Of a stretch of DNA of 64,000 nucleotides, positions 35,150 through 59,053 are shown in pieces; within the stretch, counting starts at the first letter, position 1, and every line of letters starts with the position of its first letter. The stretch is from Anisus vortex (Eukaryota > Mollusca > Gastropoda > Planorbidae). The position numbers and the translations under genes are program-made. The notes under the pieces are model-generated. The model made no database searches. It had not been told where the DNA came from and was given only the letters and a program-made list of their open reading frames with translations. Location of the stretch: assembly GCA_949126835.1 (NCBI GenBank), contig OX421494.1:18518038-18582037 (forward strand), read 5' to 3'.

Positions 35150-37612
35150 CAGGGATCGGCAACCTAAGGCACGCGTGCCAGTCTTGGCACGCAGATCGAT
35201 TTTCATTGGCACGCAAAAGAACTGCAGGAAAGAGATTATTTAATGCAAGTCAAAACAACATACGTCAGCATAATAAATGGGTAGACTAGACGTCGACTGC
35301 TAAGTTCAGGAATGTATGTCTGCAAAGCTCTCATCATTGGACTTGTGATCTGTGATTGAATCTATTGTTAAGATATTCAATTTTATAGTTGCTCAAGTCT
35401 GTTCTAGAAGAAAGTGATACGGAGAATAGTCTTGGATACATTCGTTTCTTGACTGGACCGTTGGTCTGTTGGACCGTTGGGGCGCCACAGTTGACATGTA
35501 AACCAGCCTCCTCCATTCCTCCCGTCTCTCAGCCGTTCTCATTGCCTTGCACAGTTTTGTACATGTCCATTCCCTGATATTATCTTCCCAACGTTTCTTT
35601 TGTCTTCCTCTCTTTCTGCCTCCTCTGGTGGTACCCTGCAGTATGGTCTTTGCAAGCCCGTTGGTTCTTGTGACGTGGCCATACCATTCCAGTTTTCTTT
35701 TCTTGGCTGTGGCGAGCAGATCTTCATACTTTCCAATTTCCTGTTGTATTCTTTTTCGTATCTGTTCGTTGAAGATATGGTCTTTGTAACAGATACCGAG
35801 CAGGGTCCTGAAGCATTTCATTTCAATAACGTTTATCTTATTTTCCAGCTCAGCTGTTAGTGTCCATGACTCACAAGCATATAAGAAAATGGAGAGGACC
35901 AGTGAGCGCATCAGCCTGATTTTGGTGCTGAGGGCTAAGTTCTTGTCTTTCCATATTGTCTTGAGCCTCTTTAGTGATGCTGTTGTCTGGGCAATCCTGG
36001 TCATTACTTCTGGTTTGGAGCCCTCTTCGGATACACTAGCTCCTGGGTATTTGAAGCTGCTAACTGTTTCCAAACTCTGCCTACCAATCTTGATCTGCGC
36101 GTGGTGATGCCGCTGGTGTTACTAATCATTAATTTAGTTTTTTTGGCACTGATTTGCATGCCATAGGATGCGGAAGTTTTGTCCAGTCGCTCCACTAGAT
36201 TGGCTAATTCTTCCTCACTCCCGGCGAGTCCATCTATATCATCTGCGAATCGAAGGTTGTTGATCCTTCTGCCATTTATGATGATTGTCCCTTCATGATC
36301 TTCTAGTGCATCCGACATGATTCTCTCCAAGAAGATGTTGAACAGTGTTGGCGAAGGCAAGCATCCTTATCATACTCCAACGGTAGTCCTAAACCAATCT
36401 CCAATGTTGTTGATGAAGAAGACTGCACTGGTGGCCCTGTCATAGAGGCTACGTATCAACATTGTCAGGTTGTCATTAATGTTGTAATGTTTCATGGTTG
36501 CCCATAGGGCTGCGTGCCAGACCCTGTCGAATTCTTTTTTAAAATCAACAAATATATGGTACACGTGTTGTTGGTGTTGCGCGTGCCTCTCACAGAGTAT
36601 TCGCAGGTTAAAGATCTGCTCTGTGGTACTACGTCCCTGTCTGAATCGTGCCTGCTCTTCCGCAACGATTCTTTCAGCATAAGGTCTGAGTCGGCTTAAT
36701 ATAAGAGGCTTAGCCTATATACTATTATATTATGAAATTGTTGTAATTATTAATGTTTAAAAAAAATAAACTCCTTAAATCGACTTTATTAATACAGAAA
36801 ATGTTTATTTAGAACGTAAATTAATTTTATACATCTAATTACACATTGAAAAAAGAGCATAATGCTGAATTTGTATAAAGAAATAATTATTTATATGTAA
36901 GACTAGTTATATTAAAAAAAATTAACTCGTTTGGCATCACTAGCATCAAATATGAAGAATTTAATTGAAAGGAAACAATTAACTCGATTTCTTTGCGTTA
37001 ATATTTCTAATATTTTGTTGTTGTTGTTTCCTTTTAAAAAAAGAAGGCTTACAATTTAGATCTATAACTTTAAAATGATCAAACTATATAAGATATTAGA
37101 AATTTATATAAATATTATATGACTAAAGAATTTATATGTACATTTTAAACATTACATTAACTACCGAGTGCGTATTATTACTACGTATCTATTCCGCTTA
37201 AAGTGCAGTGTGTTGCCAATATGGAAATCTCAAATATGCTGAGATCAAACTATAATGAATTTATAACTATTACTAGAACTAGGCTATTTATTGAATCTTG
37301 ACAAGTAAATTTAAATGTTGATTCATTAACCATTAATGTGCAAGTTGAACAATGAAGTTGTGTATTAGCTATGAATGGATTAAAAAAGATAATAACAAAT
37401 AGGTTGATTTGTTATTAAATATAAAACGCTTTTATGATTATCTCTATAACGCTCCTTTTCTTTTGGTCTTGGTCATGCTAAGGCACTAAATAAATTGTCT
37501 TAGAAAAATATTATTGTTGAGTAGTTTGACTTTCACTTTCAGGCTGTTGGCACGCTGAATGATTTAGCAATCCTAGTTTGGCACACTATAAGCAAAAGGT
37601 TGCCAACCCCTG
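35150..37612. mobile_element. hAT-type element with perfect 8-bp duplication, carrying a LINE fragment
   Basis: Left end CAGGGATCGGCAACCTAAGG, right end GCAAAAGGTTGCCAACCCCTG. The octamer ATATAAAC flanks both (35142-35149 and 37613-37620). The 2.46-kb interior holds no transposase but a 1.3-kb LINE RT remnant on the minus strand. Relatives with the same ends are at 53145-53352 and 56163-57046. Confidence 0.93.
35393..36715 (-). pseudogene. LINE reverse transcriptase remnant
   Basis: In order on the minus strand: FRQGRSTTEQIFNLR; VDFKKEFDRVWHAALW (RT block with catalytic Asp); two adjacent stop codons at 36367-36372; GCLPSPTLFNIFLE; RINNLRFADDIDGLAGS (the FADD catalytic box); a frameshift near 36100; then SSFKYPGASVSEEGSKPEV, LMRSLVLSIFLYACESWTL and RGRQKKRWEDNIREWT at the C-terminus. 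It is 5'-truncated (no endonuclease). The family is a common animal non-LTR type; I do not assign the clade. Not functional. Confidence 0.95.
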
Positions 37613-37763
37613 ATATAAACCATCTCAAGTCACCTCACAAGCTCCTCACAAACTTCCGACTTCCATTCTTATAATCTCCACTCCCCCTCCCCCTACTCAT
37701 CAATTTTCGGTTTACTCTACACTCCACTCGCCCCCTTTCCATTCTATCCATTAGACCAGTACA

Positions 37764-37918
37764 GTGCACATCCGCCTTGACTTTACCCCAACTAAATTCA
37801 GGTACCCATCAGAGCTAGGTAGACACAGGGACACCCTTGAGACACGGGAAAAAAAATCCTAGTCTTCACCAGGATTCGAACCCAGGACATTCGGTACGCC
37901 AGTCGAATTTGCTGCCGC
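37764..37918 (-). mobile_element. SINE family A, 5' two-thirds
   Basis: Contains the B box GGTTCGAATCC (minus strand), the GGGAAAAAAAATCCTAG linker, and CCTAGCTCTGATGGGTACCT. It is truncated in its 3' third. Confidence 0.88.
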
Positions 37919-37953
37919 TCGTGTCTACTTTAAGATATTGGTGAACATTTTTT

Positions 37954-38601
37954 TAAGTATTAGTAAAAGAATTTAAAAGTATTAGTAAAAGAATTTAAAA
38001 GTATTAGTAAAAGAATTTAAAAGTATTAGTAAAAGAATTTAAAAGTATTAGTAAAAGAATTTAAAAGTATTAGTAAAAGAATTTAAAAGTATTAGTAAAA
38101 GAATTTAAAAGTATTAGTAAAAGAATTTAAAAGTATTAGTAAAAGAATTTAAAAGTATTAGTAAAAGAATTTAAAAGTATTAGTAAAAGAATTTAAAAGT
38201 ATTAGTAAAAGAATTTAAAAGTATTAGTAAAAGAATTTAAAAGTTTTAGTAAAAGAATTTAAAAGTATTAGTAAAAGAATTTAAAAGTATTAGTAAAAGA
38301 ATTTAAAAGTATTAGTAAAAGAATTTAAAAGTATTAGTAAAAGGATTTAAAAGTATTAGTAAAAGGATTTAAAAGTATTAGTAAAAGAATTTAAAAGTAT
38401 TAGTAAAAGAATTTAAAAGTATTAGTAAAAGAATTTAAAAGTATTAGTAAAAGAATTTAAAAGTATTAGTAAAAGAATTTAAAAGTATTAGTAAAAGAAT
38501 TTCAAAGTATTAGTAAAAGAATTTAAAAGTATTAGTAAAAGAATTTTAAAGTATTAGTAAAAGAATTTAAAAATATTAGTAAAAGGATTTAAAACTTTTA
38601 G
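37954..38601. repeat. 22-bp minisatellite, about 29 units
   Basis: The unit is AAAAGTATTAGTAAAAGAATTT. It is very uniform, with single changes near 38243, 38343 and 38503. A degenerate continuation (AAGTATTAGTAAGTGAAT-type) reaches about 38760. Confidence 0.98.
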
Positions 38602-38760
38602 CAAGTGAAATAAAAATATTGATAAGTGAATTAAAAAGTATTAGTAAGTGAATACAAAGCATTGAGAATTAAAAAGTAAGTATTAGTAAGTGAATTAAAA
38701 AGTGTTCGTAGAAAAATTTAAAGAATTAGTAGGTAAATGTATAGGTATCGGTAAGTGACT

Positions 38761-39292
38761 GTAAAAGAACAGATGCCTAGTGTTGCTTCATTTACAAACA
38801 AACGTACTGTCTCTTAGTTGTCCGAAAATGTGCCAATAAAATAAACAAAACGTGTTAGTCTCATTGTATTAGAGGCGCTGGTTGCGCAAGCTGGTCCTCA
38901 CGAACAGGTATAATTACCACGTCAACAGCAGCGTGTGATTTTAGGCCTTTTTCAAAGCTTTACTTTCAGTAGCTTGCATTAGATCCATTTTGTTGTTTTT
39001 TGTGTGTTGATTATAATTTGTAGGCATACGTTAGGGCCCCGTCCACAGTTATTCTTAGGTCTTATAATGTTTCAGAGCTGATAACATTTGCTAAATTTAG
39101 TTTTGTGTTGTTTATTTCTTTTATTGGAGTAGTTTTAGGATAGTCAGGTTTTCATTTAGGTTATTCATCAGTGGCGTAGCCAGGATTGCAAGGTAAGAAA
39201 GTGGGAGAAAAAAAAGGCCAAGGTGTGTGGTGATGGGCCCAAATAGTGCAAGTGTCGGATCATGGGCCAAGTGAAAATAGCGCTCATAAGTT
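38761..39292. other. Non-coding stretch with a possible hAT end
   Basis: CAGTGGCGTAGCCAGG at 39174-39189 resembles the CAGTGGCGTA end of the hAT element at 40031. No partner end was found and no gene is seen. Confidence 0.45.
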
Positions 39293-39556
39293 TCCGTGGG
39301 GATCCCGAGCGGCAGCGCGTTTGACTGGCGATCCGAAGGTCCTGTGTTCGAATCCTGGTGGAGACTAGGATTTTTTTTTTCCAGGACTTGTCTACCCAGC
39401 TCTGATGGGTAGGCTACCTGACATTAGTTGGGGTAAAGTGAAGGCGGCTGGGCATTGTGCTGGCCACACATCCCCAAATATGCCGTGGACACACCGGTGA
39501 ACGCTGCTTCACCAGCCCTATGATCAGCTTGGTGAGAAGGGGGACTTTACTTTACC
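39293..39556 (+). mobile_element. SINE family A copy, full length
   Basis: Head with GAGCGGCAGCGCGTTTGACT (A-box region), B box GTTCGAATCCTGG, a T run, CCCAGCTCTGATGGGTAGGC, GGCGGCTGGGCATTGTGCTG, and the ACTTTACTTTAC tail. A good reference copy of the head. Confidence 0.92.
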
Positions 39557-40165
39557 CATCAGACACACGAGAAAAGATTACGGCAAGTTGGTGAACGAAA
39601 TGTGGAAACAGTGCGATGTAGCGGAGGGGGGAGGGGCGGTAATAGAACATTCCGAGCTCTTGAACTTCTTGAACTTTGAACTTTTCAACTTCTTGAACTT
39701 TGTTTTCCCTTTAACCTTTTTTTAAATAAATATTTCATCTAATCTTTAAAATATAAAACTTAATGTTACAAATTAGATTTTTTTAATATTTCTAAATTTT
39801 AAATTCTTTTTTTTTTGTAATGGAACCTTTAATTTACAGGAACAGGTATAAGAAAAAAAAATCTATTTAAAATATGTTAAATCCGTGTGAGTTTTTTGTT
39901 TATACACTATAATATTATATGAACTTGTAAATTGACGGCATCGACCTTTTAAATTCTCGGCCAAAAATCTAGACTGACCTAGAAACGGACCTGTTATTAC
40001 TGCCCCCTTGATCATTGCCCTTTACCCAGACAGTGGCGTATTTAGGAATGTTCCATGTAACAGGGGCCCCCACATAAAAGGGCCCCCTCCCCACGCATCC
40101 CAAATTATTTTTTTATTTTATTTTGGAGATTAAAATAGTGGTGTTACAGAAGTGCACAACGAAAT

Positions 40166-40347
40166 ACATCTAGCCACATCTAGCCACATCTAGCCACATC
40201 CAGCCACATCCAGCCACATCTAGCCACATCTAGCCACATCTAGCCACATCTAGCCACATCTAGCCACATCTAGCCACATCTAGCCACATCTAGCCACATC
40301 TAGCCACATCTAGCCACATCTAGCCACATCTAGCCACATCTAGCCAC
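40166..40347. repeat. 10-bp tandem repeat (TAGCCACATC), 18 units
   Basis: Perfect decamer repeat except for two CAGCCACATC units at 40201-40220. Confidence 0.98.
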
Positions 40348-40433
40348 CTGTAATGGCATTTTAACACAGACATTTTAAAGTTTTACCAACAACAACGAAG
40401 ATTAATTGACAATGTGTCCATGTCGTGAAGCCG

Positions 40434-40597
40434 GCTGGTCCAGCGGTTAGTTCACCGGACTGTCAACCAAAAACCAACGGATAGGTCGCGGGTTCTATCC
40501 CTGCCACCGACGGATCCCTGTCGCCCTGCAGGAGTTTTGGGCCTAGTGGACGTAATAATCTTCTATCTAGAAGGAACGTCTGTAAACTTATAAGATA
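40434..40597 (+). mobile_element. SINE family B copy, full length
   Basis: tRNA-like head GGTCCAGCGGTTAGTTCACC, B box GGGTTCTATCCC, middle CGCCCTGCAGGAGTTTTGGG, then GGACGTAATAATCTTCTATC, TAGAAGGAACGTCTGTAAAC and TATAAGATAAGA. The last 50 bases match the 3' end of the LINE tail family. Confidence 0.92.
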
Positions 40598-40850
40598 AGA
40601 TTTATAAAATCATCAACGACCACGTGGACCTATCGACCCAAACAAGTAGAATCCAGAAAGTGTTCTGCTGTTCCCGGGGGCTCCAACTCAAATTGCATGT
40701 CCCTACGTACAAACACCTACAAATATTCTTTTTTTTTCCTTCGGCCATCAGAATGTGGAACTCGTTGGAACAAAACTCAATCGCCGCCCCCTCCGTCTCC
40801 TCCTTTAAGGAGTGGAGCTACAATGACCTTTATGACCACCAATAGTTTAC
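40598..40850 (+). pseudogene. LINE ORF2 3' end fragment
   Basis: Decodes as IINDHVDLSTQTSRIQK, then (with a likely indel in a T tract) FFFPSAIRMWNSLEQNSIAA, PSVSSFKEW, the standard C-terminus of jockey-like LINE polymerases. It directly follows SINE B. Confidence 0.82.
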
Positions 40851-40979
40851 ACTTTCTATACCCGTATTCCCACTGTTAATAAACACTCCAGAAAACACTA
40901 GAAGACCTCAATAAAATTACATCTCAAATTGTGGACTCTTTCTTCGGGTACATCCACAAAAACATGAAGAAGAAGAAGA

Positions 40980-41940
40980 AAATTGCAATATTCTGATGCT
41001 CCGCTGTGTGTACCAAAGTAACTGTCGGAAACACGCTGGTTTTGTCGGTATGATGCGACGAGAGCATTTGAAAAAGCCATTATCCGTTCACAGTTTGATG
41101 GCCTTTTAAACCGAATGTCATCTTTGGATGTGCAGGATGTTTTAGAACGTTTCAATGCCACAATTATAGCGCCCCCCCCCCACCGACCCACATATGGGCT
41201 TCAACATGGTCGTTACCTGCCTTAAGTCTCTCAAAACCTTTAGTGAACCCAAGCAAAACAACTCTGATGCGTATCAAGCTCAAGGAAAAGTGAGTAAAGT
41301 TCTGGACAGATGAATATGTTAAAATGAAAACCAGTCGCAGTGTTCTTGTGATACCATTGGACTATGGACAGGCACGAGAAGCAGAGTTATCACCAAGAGA
41401 GACGTTCAAGGTGGACAGTTCTCTTCCAGTTATAGACCAGTTGAAGCAATCACTTTATCAGCGTATTAATGCATACATTATTGTTTGTGAACGATTTGCC
41501 CTTGTTCAACTTAACAATATGTCAGCTAATGAAGTTTAACATGCAGCTGTGAAACTTGTCCAAATTTATGACAAAGATCTGAACGATTGCCTCGGTAATA
41601 AACTGGGTCGATTTGCTGAATTATCCTAACAACATGCTGATTTAATGAAGGATAAATAAAAACATGACATTGAATTTCAAAAGTTAATGTACAAATTGAT
41701 TGTTGATCAAAATCTGGCAGATACTTTACCGAACATTGAAGTTGCCCTAAGAATGTATTTGGTCGCCCATGCATCTAGTGAACGATCATTCTGCAGATTG
41801 AAGTTGATTTAAAAAAAACAGGCTGCGAACAACTATTACCCAGGAAAAGCAGCCCTAAGTCATCTCAGTATTAAATCAGACATCTTGTGTGAATTGGACT
41901 TTTATGACATCATTGAAGAACGAAGAGCCAATGGCTAATT
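40980..41940 (+). pseudogene. hAT transposase pseudogene (ZMYM1-like)
   Basis: Scattered frames across several stops. The clearest part is 41690-41935: LADTLPNIEVALRMYLVAHASSERSF, a break, and LSIKSDILCELDFYDIIEE, the hAT C-terminal dimerisation domain. Upstream 41324-41539 reads PVIDQLKQSLYQRINAYIIV. It belongs to the element at 40031-43477. It cannot be functional. Confidence 0.88.
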
Positions 41941-42526
41941 AAAACTAGTGGTGTGAGCTTGAAATATTTCAACAGTTTGATTTCAAATTGTTGTTTTTTT
42001 ATATTTCAAGGGCTTAAATTATAAAAAAATGTGTGATAAGTTTAAATAAAAAAAATAACATATTAGATAATTTTTTTAACATTATATAATATTTTGGGAC
42101 TTTTCAAATAATCGATTCCAGTAAATAAATTGACAGTTTGGCTAAACATTTATAATTGAATGTACATAATTCGATCGTGGATATAGCATATAATTGTTTT
42201 AAGGTGGCTTGTGTTCTAACATTTTCATCTGAAAATAAACAAGCATTGTTGAGCCACTAACATGATGGACGGGAATGTTCAATGCAAGTCTCGATGACAT
42301 AGACAATAAAGAAGAAACAGATAAAGAATATGTAAATAATTGAATTTAACTTATTTCTTTTTTTTTAGTTATGGCTTATAAACTATTAATTTTTTACCTT
42401 TAAATAATACAAAATTGTACTAATTATGTTATGTTAATGCAATTAAAACAAAAAAAAATTGAAATGTTAAAAAAAACTGACACAAATCATAAACAAGAAA
42501 GCCATAAAAACTCAGTTTTAATTATA

Positions 42527-43053
42527 CTCCCTTTCTTTGTAAACTAAGTTTACCATTTTCACTTCACTACAAAACTAAAATTTCGAATCGGTAATGTCGG
42601 CAAATACATATCTAATTATAACGATTGCGCTTTTTTTTTTTTTTAATGCATGAATCCACGATCGTTACTTTGCTTTTGCGCATCCTTTTTTTTTATAGCT
42701 TTTGTTCGCAAAAACCATAAAAAGATAACTCGCTTTGTTTCAGCTACATTGTATCGTTTTCATTCGTACTTTTTCGTAAAAACGAACATATCCGAAAACT
42801 TTAGTTACTTCCGTCAAAGGCAGCCATGTTTTTTCGTATGATATGTTCCTCGATTCGCAAATTGGTGGAAGGCATCCGTGACTATTCCTAAGGCTACGAT
42901 GCTGAAAATTTGATAGAATGTATTGTTAGTCAGGACAAGTCTGCTGGCCAAGTTTCGGCTCGATTGGACGACGGGAAGTGGTCGAAAAATTGATGCAAAG
43001 TTTTGCTATCAAGCAAGCAGACAGACAGAAAATACAAGTTAATAGAAAGGGAG
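42527..43053 (+). mobile_element. Stowaway-like MITE, copy 2
   Basis: Ends CTCCCTTTCT and AGAAAGGGAG with TA on both sides (42525-42526 and 43054-43055). It is inverted relative to copy 1 at 34048-34512 and about 60 bp longer. Its homologous peptide segment reads LVEGIRDYS, a stop, GYDAENLIECIV. Confidence 0.88.
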
Positions 43054-43629
43054 TAAAAAACATTAATTTTTTTACATCACTAATTAAGACTCATCCCAGA
43101 ATGAATCATAAAGACTGTAGCGGGCATGTAACTGTCAGATAAATTCACATAGCGACTGAACTGAACTAGAAAAAACAGTAACATATTATACTATGAATGA
43201 GAAATTGCATTTGTTTGTTAACTGACATTGACACTTTGTAGGCTTACATGCTTGTTCATGTATGATTAATGAGTGCAACGAACTACTGAAGTGAAATGAT
43301 AATTAGCTCGCTAAATCGGCAGAGTCGACAGAGTGGCTTACTGGTTATCATTTAGCATCGTCAACACTGTACACGGGCTAACACAGCAATGTCGGTATGC
43401 AGGTGTGATGCTACGAGGAGCCCTCACATAAATTTGGCCCCTTGAACAGGGTCCTCACAAACTTAAATACGGCCCTGCTTTACCATCACCCAGAGAATCA
43501 GCGCAACTCGCAATTACCCCAGCGCATCCCCCCCCCCCCCCCAGAAGCTATGTTATAACCAACAGGTAGACTCAGCTCTCAAAAAACTTATTTTATATTG
43601 AATGTTTGAAAAGATTTGTAAACAAAAAC

Positions 43630-43744
43630 AAGACATTTCATTAATAGCGCGAATATTCACAACTGACAAGACATTTCCTTACTAGCGCGAATATTCACAA
43701 CTGACAAGACATTTCATTACTTGAGCGAATATTCACTACTGACT
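43630..43744. repeat. 38-bp tandem repeat, three units
   Basis: The unit is AAGACATTTCATTAATAGCG followed by CGAATATTCACAACTGAC. Confidence 0.95.
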
Positions 43745-44179
43745 AGAGGAACACCTATAGTTAAATCACTAAACATAGAAACACTAGAGGACAGAAAGGC
43801 CAAAAGTGAAGTAGTAATAGGTCTAATAGATAAAGCTTTACATTCTAATTTAGAACTATAACACAATAACAATCTGTTACAATGCTCAGATAAACATAAG
43901 GGCAAAAATACTTTCCTTATCCTTTCATCGTCATCATCATCATCCGACCCGTGACTTTCGGCGTATTTCTCCATTCGTCCCGGTCAGTTGCGAACGCAGA
44001 AGCGTATCAAAAGGTATAAAGGTAGTTCGGTCCACTCTTTCAGGTTGCTGAACCACTTCTTTTTCTGGCGACGTTTTCTGCGTGCTTCTTCTACTGTACC
44101 ATGTAGGATGGTTTTGGCCATGGAATCATGCCTTACAGTATAACCAAACCATCTCAGCTTTCGTCGTTATGCGAAAACA

Positions 44180-44372
44180 AATGGTTAGAAGTATTCTTTT
44201 TTTCCCGAGTGGCATCCGGGCATGGAATGGGTTGCCTGAACAAACTAGGAAAACCTTAACATCATTTAAAACACTATTAGAAATGCAGGACTAGACTCAA
44301 ACCACTGATGGGCTTAGGACGCAATCATCTTCTTTAGAGAAGGAGCGTCTGTTATATATAAAATAAGATGAT
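44180..44372 (+). mobile_element. LINE 3' tail copy with coding end
   Basis: The open frame ends RSILFFPSGIRAWNGLPEQT, then RKTLTSFKTLLEMQD and a stop, confirming that this repeat is the last part of a LINE ORF plus 3' UTR. It continues to GGACGCAATCATCTTC, AGAAGGAGCGTCTG and ATAAAATAAGATG. Confidence 0.9.
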
Positions 44373-44388
44373 TGCAACCCGTTTAAAC

Positions 44389-44682
44389 CAAAGACTATAA
44401 TGAGATGGACCGCTTGCTTTAATATTTCTGCTATTGGATGAATCGAATGAATTCTTTTCGGAAATTCCGATTCTCTTTTGCACTGTACATTTCCGTTTCA
44501 GTTAATCGCTATGGTTTGTTCAATGAAAAATTAAATTGAAATCGAAAGTTGTATACAGCGGAAACATTTAGGCAAACGTAAAAGCGTAAAAGTAATTTAA
44601 GACAGCGTTATTGGATGCGCAGGAAAATAGAACATATAAGCTCTTAAAATAGAGCAAGCGGTCCATCTTATTATAGTCTTTG
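44389..44682. mobile_element. MITE of the GGACCGCTTGCT family, complete
   Basis: CAAAGACTATAATGAGATGG at the left and the inverse of CAAAGACTATAATAAGATGG at the right, both followed by ACCGCTTGCT. Flanks TTTAAAC and TGTAAAC form an imperfect 7-bp duplication, as in the 1868-2295 copy. Confidence 0.88.
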
Positions 44683-44689
44683 TGTAAAC

Positions 44690-44985
44690 AACATTGCAGC
44701 AGTTGAAAACAACAGAACTGTTAGTGTAACATTTGTGAAAAAAAAAACACGATTGAAATATTTGTAAAACCTGAATAAAATAACAAGGTTGCAACATTTG
44801 TATAAAAAAAAACATGATTGACATAATTTAAAAAAACAAACACGATTGTAATTTAAAAAAAAAAATTGATTGCGACATTAAAAACAAATATGATTGCAAC
44901 ATTTAAAACCAAGCATAATTGTAACATTAAAAAACATGATTACAACATTTTAAAAAACATGATTACATCATCTGTGAAAAGAAAA
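44690..44985. repeat. Degenerate A-rich repeats (CATGATTGCAACATTT-like)
   Basis: About ten irregular units of roughly 25-30 bp, each with a GATTG(C/T)AA(C)ATT core and an A run, just upstream of the first known CHT-like exon. Confidence 0.7.
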
Positions 44986-45097
44986 CAAGTATATTTCTTT
45001 ATTTTACAAGAACTACAAGTAATACAAAATATCATTTTTCAAAAAATCTTTTTTTAATGATAATTAAATGATGATAAATGACACATTTCTCTTTCAG

Positions 45098-45143
45098 ACA
45101 CTCCAGTGTTCACCTTGTTGCAGTACATCGCTAAACTTCAAAC
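45098..45143 (+). other. 5' UTR part of first coding exon, with splice acceptor
   Basis: A pyrimidine-rich tract ending in CTTTCAG lies at 45088-45097, 46 nt before the ATG. It looks like a 3' splice site, so the transcript probably starts in an upstream non-coding exon that I cannot locate. From memory, vertebrate SLC5A7 also has a non-coding first exon. No core promoter can be assigned. Confidence 0.6.
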
Positions 45144-57936
<12,793 letters not shown>

Positions 57937-59053
57937 ATCAAAACTTAGAAAGTAACATTAATATTTACGTACGGAATATCTTAACATATATTTCATAATT
58001 TGTACTCTTTTTTTTCAACATACTTCTTACTTCACAAAATTGTCTGTAAGTACTCTTAACATGTTTGATTCGTATGTTGCATAATTTTAGATGGAAATAT
58101 CTTTCTTGTCTCCCTGGTGGGGGGATGGGTAGGGTGGAGGCGAGTATGTGTGTGTGTAGGGGGGGGGGTGGAGTAAAGTATAGTAAATCCTAATGGGGGG
58201 GGTGGACGTTTCTGGATACAACGTACTTAGCCATTCGTTTTGTCCGTCAAACATTTTGTTCGTTGGGTTGGATGGTATTGACCTAGAAGATAAAGTTTAA
58301 AAGTTCATTTGTATTGAAGACTCTAGCCCGTCCAAAGTCTTTAATATGTTTTTATGATCTTGGTCTTTGAATAACCGTTATTTTTGTCTTACTGAATGAC
58401 TTTGTTTTGAAAATCTGAACAGTTTATATCTGTTATGGTTTTCTATTATCCAATACATTTATTGTACGAAGCAGTAAATATTCCTATAATATTAGTAGTT
58501 TAAAGTTTAAGTTTAAAGTTTAAATTTAAGTTTAAAGCCTATGGATAATGAGAGTAATTAGCAGTTGGTTGAATGAAGCAGTCTTCCGTGTAGTTGTTGT
58601 TATCCTTATCAGTGCCTCTATTCAATGTGTATACCCCATCATAGTGTACATTGGATATTCTGTGTTATTAAACGATATTCCTTTACTGTGTAAGTGTCTT
58701 ACATGGTTGGTAACGTTGGACCATCTACACAAAAACAATAATATTATATTATAATATTTCTAAAGCATTTCTTCATTATATTAATTTTGCATTTTCCTAG
58801 AACAGAAACTTGACAACAAAATTGCTTACAAGTAAATGGTTTCGTCATTTTTTAAGATAGATTTTGTGTGTTAGAATTAAAATAAGTAATTTTTTTTAAA
58901 TAAATCTATACATTTATTTTTATAAATAAGATTGTGTTTTAATGTGGATGATTTGTTTAGGAAAGCTGATTTTTTTGTGATGTATTGTATGCTACCAATT
59001 TTACTTTTCATGTGTAATTTCAAATTGTAACCATCTTTTTAAAACAAAATAAA
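57937..59053 (+). other. Probable 3' UTR of the CHT-like gene with candidate poly(A) signals
   Basis: No further coding is seen. AATAAA occurs at 58899-58904 and 59048-59053, so the UTR is about 1.0-1.1 kb if these are used. It contains G-rich runs at 58118-58200 and a short GTTTAAA-type repeat near 58500-58540. The end point is inferred. Confidence 0.5.

Larger units (their letters stand above)
40031..43477 (+). mobile_element. Old hAT element (3.4 kb) serving as a nest of other repeats
   Basis: Ends CAGTGGCGTATTTA (40031-40044) and TAAATACGGCCCTG (43464-43477, inverse), agreeing at 12 of 14 bases. CTTTACCC (40020-40027) and CTTTACCA (43478-43485) may be the 8-bp duplication, but the left one is offset by three bases. 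Inside: a 10-bp satellite, SINE B, a LINE ORF end, a hAT transposase remnant and a TA-flanked MITE. Confidence 0.75.

Noticed and set aside
44082..44294. 70-codon + frame as a small host gene
   Set aside because: Its C-terminal half is the end of a LINE ORF (FFPSGIRAWNGLPEQ), so it is part of the repeat at 44180-44372.
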